A stretch of DNA of 64,000 nucleotides from Microvirga soli (GTDB lineage Bacteria; Pseudomonadota; Alphaproteobacteria; Rhizobiales; Beijerinckiaceae), in the NCBI RefSeq assembly GCF_016734765.1, contig NZ_JAERQE010000001.1, forward strand, positions 310,001 through 374,000, read 5' to 3'. Positions within the stretch are counted from its first letter, which is position 1. Each line of letters starts with the position of its first letter. The notes beneath the pieces were generated by a model, which was not told the origin of the DNA, did no database searches, and worked only from the letters and a program-made list of their open reading frames with translations. Shown one piece after another: positions 60,985 to 64,000 of the stretch. The position numbers and the translations under genes are program-made.

Positions 60985-61314
60985 TTACTCTTGGAGCTTC
61001 TCCGGCTGCCCGAGACGGTACCAACGCTCAAGCGTCAGCACCCAGCTACGCGGCTCGGCAAGGACCCAGAGGTCCGTCGAACAGAAGCCGAGATACTTCT
61101 CCGGCAGGTTGCTCGCCACACGCCCAAACAGGGCTTTTGCGGGTACGAATTCCGTGGCCCAGTTTTCAATGACCGGGGCGTTGGTGAGGTCGTCCTCGGT
61201 CGGACCGGCGCCTGCGTGGATTGCCCTCAGGTTCGCGGCGAGACGCTCGAGGCGATCGGCTGTCAGAAGCATTTGATCAGCGTCGGTGAATTCATTGCCC
61301 TCGAGTTCGAACAT
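60985..61314 (-). CDS. Small paralogue 1, DUF6634-like
   Basis: This is a 109-residue protein (start MFELEGNEFTDADQMLLTAD). It aligns with the gene that follows: RLERLAANLRAIHAGAGPTE, NAPVIENW, STDLWVLAEPRSWVLTLERW. A longer frame opens at 61371 but the paralogue shows the ATG at 61314 to be the likely start. The tandem duplication within one operon suggests two subunits of a heteromer. No catalytic motif is visible. A 162-bp gap separates the two genes. Confidence 0.72.
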   Translation of the reverse strand: MFELEGNEFTDADQMLLTADRLERLAANLRAIHAGAGPTEDDLTNAPVIENWATEFVPAKALFGRVASNLPEKYLGFCSTDLWVLAEPRSWVLTLERWYRLGQPEKLQE

Positions 61315-61399
61315 TCGAAGTCTCCTATTCGACAGGATTGCTCTGAACGCGGAGCGATCTCCGTCCGTCACACGTTGGATGTGCGCTCGTCAGACCTGC

Positions 61400-61771
61400 T
61401 CAAGGACGATCTGCAAACTTGCCGGCTCCATTCCGCATCGGCAGCAGGATTCGGGCCTTGATGGCGGCCAGCATGTGCATGGTCGTACGAATCCTTTTGC
61501 AGAGCATGCTAACGATGACGGGCAAGCACTCAGGCCCTCTCTGGACAAGGAGCCGGATCTGAATGGCTACAAGCCCCGGGTCGTCGGCTGGGATCAAATC
61601 GATGTCAAACGGCACTTGCCGGACGTTGTCCAGGGATGGAGCACGCCCGGGAGGGAGAACCTGGAAATGGAGAGGGTGAAGTCCCAACTCGCCTGCCCCA
61701 GCCGCGAGCAGGACGCTTGAGGCGGTTCGCGATCCACCTCCTTTTGAACCTCCAAGTGCCAGCACGTCCAT
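61400..61771 (-). CDS. Short ParA-like protein with an altered P-loop
   Basis: This is a 123-residue protein preceded by a strong GGGAGG ribosome site. It opens like a ParA/MinD ATPase, MDVLALGGSKGGGSRTASSV, but the deviant Walker A KGGxGK[ST] is changed to KGGGSRT and the rest of the ATPase (about 200-250 residues in the family) is missing. The remainder, with VPFDIDLIPADDPGLVAIQI, is not recognisable. Either a truncated relic that still has a start site, or a small domain reused for binding. It is the first gene of the minus-strand cluster, divergent from the XRE regulator. Confidence 0.6.
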   Translation of the reverse strand: MDVLALGGSKGGGSRTASSVLLAAGAGELGLHPLHFQVLPPGRAPSLDNVRQVPFDIDLIPADDPGLVAIQIRLLVQRGPECLPVIVSMLCKRIRTTMHMLAAIKARILLPMRNGAGKFADRP

Positions 61772-61883
61772 CTTGTCCTCCCGCTCCGAAGTGGAGAGAC
61801 CTTCTGATTCGCTGAAGGTTAACCCGACCCAAGGATTGGATCTATCGAAATGAACGGTAAAGTGACAAAAAAGTTCACATCGA

Positions 61884-61899
61884 ATGACATTATTGTCAT
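61884..61899. promoter_or_regulatory. Palindromic operator candidate between the cluster and its XRE gene
   Basis: ATGACA (61884-61889) and TGTCAT (61894-61899) form an inverted repeat with a TTAT spacer in the 186-bp divergent intergenic region. A TTGACA at 61915-61920 on the plus strand could be a -35 for the XRE gene. The half-site size and spacing suit a dimeric HTH repressor. Confidence 0.45.
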
Positions 61900-61957
61900 A
61901 TGGCTACGCAATTGTTGACAAGCTGGTATTCCTAGCGCGTGCGTGCAAATTCGCGCC

Positions 61958-62236
61958 ATGGAACTCTTTCCCGACCTTCTGAGAGCCGCTCGCCTGACGC
62001 TTGGGCTGACGCAGGGCGAGTTGGCCGAAGCCGCAGGAATCAGCACTCGCTCTCTGATGAGGTTTGAACTCGGTCGGGAGGACATGACGATACGTACCCA
62101 CAAGGCCATTAGGCAGGCGCTTGAAGCGCGGGGCGTCGTCTTCCTGAAGGAGGAAGGCGGGCTCGGTCCTGGATTCCGAATTCCGCCCAATCATCCGCGC
62201 GTGCCTCGGCGCTCGCGGAGCAGGGGGAGGCCATAG
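61958..62236 (+). CDS. XRE-family HTH transcriptional regulator
   Basis: This is a 92-residue protein with one helix-turn-helix at about residues 5-58: LLRAARLTLGLTQGELAEAA then GISTRSLMRFELGREDMTIR, with the usual regulator layout. The final 17 residues are an unusual Arg/Pro tail (PPNHPRVPRRSRSRGRP). In the other frame the sequence continues as a far more protein-like acidic stretch ending at 62340, so a frameshift near 62180 is likely. GTG at 61943 is an alternative start. Divergent from the accessory cluster, it probably represses or activates it. Confidence 0.75.
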   Translation: MELFPDLLRAARLTLGLTQGELAEAAGISTRSLMRFELGREDMTIRTHKAIRQALEARGVVFLKEEGGLGPGFRIPPNHPRVPRRSRSRGRP

Positions 62237-62573
62237 AGGAGATCGATAGGCTTGCTGAGATTCTGATCGGTGATGATACCCACTACCATCAGAAGGTCCA
62301 TTCCATACCGATGCCCGACACGGGACATGACGGCGAATAGATACGGAAAGATACGAGCCCAAACTGCACGGAGCGAATGGTCTCAGGCAATCGGCAGTTG
62401 CCCCAAAGTCCGGTTATCGCTGCATCACCGACATTCGGCGTACTTCCGGAATGTGCCAGAACGAGACGTTCCGGGTTATCGCTCACGACCGCGGCAACTT
62501 CGAGAAATGCTCTCGCAGCCCTCACCCCGTCCAGATTGTACGATAGAAAGAGGATTGGTCGGAGGGTGGACGC
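62237..62573. other. Gap with frame-shifted XRE tail and no other supported gene
   Basis: The first 100 bp continue the XRE gene in another frame (ALAEQGEAIEEIDRLAEILI, stop at 62338-62340). The rest, up to the GNAT gene, holds no start with a ribosome site. On the minus strand about 62289-62540 is open with a moderately protein-like translation (FLEVAAVVSDNPERLVLA), which I leave unassigned. Confidence 0.4.
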
Positions 62574-63062
62574 ATGTTGAAGCCGTTCACGACAGAACGC
62601 CTGGCAATCCGTCAGTTGCAGGTCCAGGACGCCCCCGAACTGGCGAGGATCAGCGATGTCCCGGCTGTGAGCCAATGGATGGCTTTCATGGAGGGCGGCT
62701 TCCCGCTGGAGAAAGCGCAGGCCCTCATCGCCAGTCAGAACGACACCAAGGAATACTTCTTTGCGGTGCGGCTCCCCGATGGGGCGCTGATTGGGGCCAT
62801 GGGGGGCATCGATCACCCGGATGGATCCATCGAGGTCGGCTACTGGTTCGGGGTCGACCACCAGGGCAAGAGTTATGCGTCGGAGGCCCTCCGGGGAACG
62901 CTCGATCAGATTGCCGCTGATCCTGCGCTGGGACCTCGTCCCATCTTTGCCGAATGTCGACCTGACAATGCCGCCTCCATCCGGCTGCTGACCAAGACCG
63001 GCTTCTACGCAACAGGTCGTCCAGGTCCTCGGCCCAATCAGATCGAGTTCAGGCTTGCATGA
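62574..63062 (+). CDS. GNAT-family N-acetyltransferase (RimJ/RimL type)
   Basis: This is a 162-residue acetyl-CoA-dependent N-acetyltransferase. Its layout is that of RimJ/RimL proteins: TERLAIRQLQVQDAPELARI at the start, IGAMGGIDHPDGSIEVGYWF (beta 4-5), then GVDHQGKSYASEALRGTLDQ as the pyrophosphate-binding motif A, and CRPDNAASIRLLTKTGF as motif B. GGAGGG lies before the ATG. The substrate may be a protein N-terminus or a small amine; it cannot be told. A second GNAT gene starts 30 bp after. Confidence 0.9.
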   Translation: MLKPFTTERLAIRQLQVQDAPELARISDVPAVSQWMAFMEGGFPLEKAQALIASQNDTKEYFFAVRLPDGALIGAMGGIDHPDGSIEVGYWFGVDHQGKSYASEALRGTLDQIAADPALGPRPIFAECRPDNAASIRLLTKTGFYATGRPGPRPNQIEFRLA

Positions 63063-63092
63063 TGATGCCCACGCTCACGGGTCGATTAACCA

Positions 63093-63563
63093 ATGGATAT
63101 TCCTGACCTGCCGCCTGACATCAGCTTTGAACGCCTTCCCCATACCCCTGAGGCGAGGGACTTCGCGTTCGAGGTCAAACGGGCGGCCATGGGCCCTCAC
63201 ATCATGGTGCGATGGGGATGGGATGAGGCCTTCCAGCGGAGCTTCCATGAGCAGCGGTTCAGAGACACGCCACTCTCCCAGATCGTGCATAATGGGCAGG
63301 CCGTCGGCACCATCGCCCTCAGGGCTCTTGTCGACCATCTGCGTCTCGATGAGTTCTACCTGCTCCCAGCCAATCAGGGGCAGGGTTTGGGGACGAGGAT
63401 CCTGAGGCACTGTGCTGCTATCGCAGACGCTCGCGGAATGCCGCTCCGGCTTCGATACCTCAAGTGGAACCCGGTGGGATCGCTGTACCGGCGCCATGGG
63501 TTCAGGGAGATCGACGAGACCGAAATCCACTTCATCATGGAGCGGGTGAACCCATCCGTCTAA
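63093..63563 (+). CDS. GNAT-family N-acetyltransferase
   Basis: This is a 156-residue acetyltransferase. The fold is seen as QIVHNGQAVGTIALRALVDH, RLDEFYLLPANQGQGLGTRI (motif A, with Q-G-x-G-x acetyl-CoA loop QGQGLG) and LRYLKWNPVGSLYRRHGFRE (motif B, NP...LYRRHGF). It is of the single-domain type and unlike the RimJ-type neighbour. Its stop overlaps that of the convergent TPR gene by 3 bp. The substrate is unknown. Confidence 0.9.
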   Translation: MDIPDLPPDISFERLPHTPEARDFAFEVKRAAMGPHIMVRWGWDEAFQRSFHEQRFRDTPLSQIVHNGQAVGTIALRALVDHLRLDEFYLLPANQGQGLGTRILRHCAAIADARGMPLRLRYLKWNPVGSLYRRHGFREIDETEIHFIMERVNPSV

Positions 63564-64000
63564 GCTGGCAGCCCGGCCAATCGCAGTCCTTCCCGCAGGA
63601 GCCCCTCGTCCTCGGGGCGCCGGAGGTATGAGGTGTCGACGAACCAGTCGACATATTCGGGCGGTCCCGCATTCGGATCGCCGCGCCACGCGTCCCTGAC
63701 ACTTTCCAGGAACCACCCGGCGCATCTCTGAGCCAGCTCCGCTTGCCCCAGCAGGCCAAACGCTGCACTCAGCAGCAGCATGTCCCGGCGGTGCCAAGTG
63801 GGCTCGCCCGTCATCCGGTATCGAAGCCGAGAAACGACGTCCTCGTAGCGCCGCAGCAAGAACAGCGTCCTGGCCTCGTAGAAGTTGTACCACTGCGGAT
63901 ACCGCGGGTTCAGGCGCCGGGCGAGCTCGGCGGCCGCCAAGCCCTTCGCGGGGTTCCCCAAGCACGCTTGGGCCCAAGCCCAGAAGATCTGGATCGTCGC
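63560..64000 (-). CDS. TPR-repeat protein, C-terminal part only
   Basis: The last 146 codons of a gene that starts beyond the window end. The translation has helix pairs with TPR-like spacing (AWAQACLGNPAKGLAAAELA then RRLNPRYPQWYNFYEARTLF, and LLSAAFGLLGQAELAQRCAG). This resembles the TPR tail that follows the catalytic domain in CHD-type adenylate cyclases of Rhizobiales, but nothing upstream is visible to confirm that. The end is convergent with the GNAT gene. Confidence 0.7.
   Translation of the reverse strand, partial: ATIQIFWAWAQACLGNPAKGLAAAELARRLNPRYPQWYNFYEARTLFLLRRYEDVVSRLRYRMTGEPTWHRRDMLLLSAAFGLLGQAELAQRCAGWFLESVRDAWRGDPNAGPPEYVDWFVDTSYLRRPEDEGLLREGLRLAGLPA

Overview
The window is high-GC chromosomal DNA of an alphaproteobacterium. 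Gene order (addAB-trxA-folC-accD-trpA-trpB-trpF-lapA-ihfB-sppA-rpsA; rpsT-dnaA-dnaN-recF-gyrB), an HWE-type sensor kinase, a zinc-less AccD and many GANTC sites beside dnaA point to the Hyphomicrobiales, most likely Methylobacteriaceae (Microvirga-like). The genus is an inference. No rRNA, tRNA, CRISPR array, transposase or integrase was recognised.

Layout. 1-4.3 kb: addB (end only), addA and trxA. 4.6-15.8 kb: a long minus-strand block read rpsA, DUF1232, sppA, ihfB, lapA, ornithine-cyclodeaminase-like, trpF, trpB, trpA, accD, folC, plus an HCCA-isomerase-like gene. 15.9-23.1 kb: argG, a lipoprotein, a PAS/HWE histidine kinase (minus), a leader-like region, typA and a GST. 23.2-29.6 kb (minus): ubiE-ubiB-coaBC-dut-rrf2-cysK and three small hydrophilic proteins. 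29.7-43.9 kb (plus): mutM, an enoyl-CoA hydratase, a TSUP transporter, rpsT, a 715-bp origin-like region, dnaA, dnaN, a three-gene glycan module, recF, a LysE exporter and gyrB.

44.3-62.2 kb is an accessory (defence-island-like) region starting just after gyrB. Its first part, 44.3-53.8 kb, is a MORC/MutL-type restriction-modification system: a MORC-like GHKL ATPase, a Z1 helicase, a DUF4420 nuclease and an AIPR protein on the minus strand, with a divergent Vsr nickase and a C5 cytosine methyltransferase. The AIPR protein carries at its N-terminus about 215 residues that are clearly a diverged GyrB C-terminal segment, encoded 370 bp from the intact gyrB and in the opposite direction. The middle, 54.0-55.7 kb, holds an unknown gene, a nuclease-like protein and a RusA-like resolvase.

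The second part, 55.8-62.2 kb, is a minus-strand gene string that I do not recognise as a described system. Three proteins share a roughly 190-residue helical domain. In one it is fused to a Lon-like AAA+ ATPase, in one it is duplicated and stands alone, and in one it is fused to an MbcA/ParS-type antitoxin-like domain. With them are a tandem pair of small paralogues (DUF6634-like), a truncated ParA-like protein, a divergent XRE regulator and a decayed second copy of the AAA+ module. Two GNAT acetyltransferases and the end of a TPR protein close the window.

The two best candidates for new biology are the GyrB-AIPR fusion and the shared-helical-domain/AAA+ cluster.
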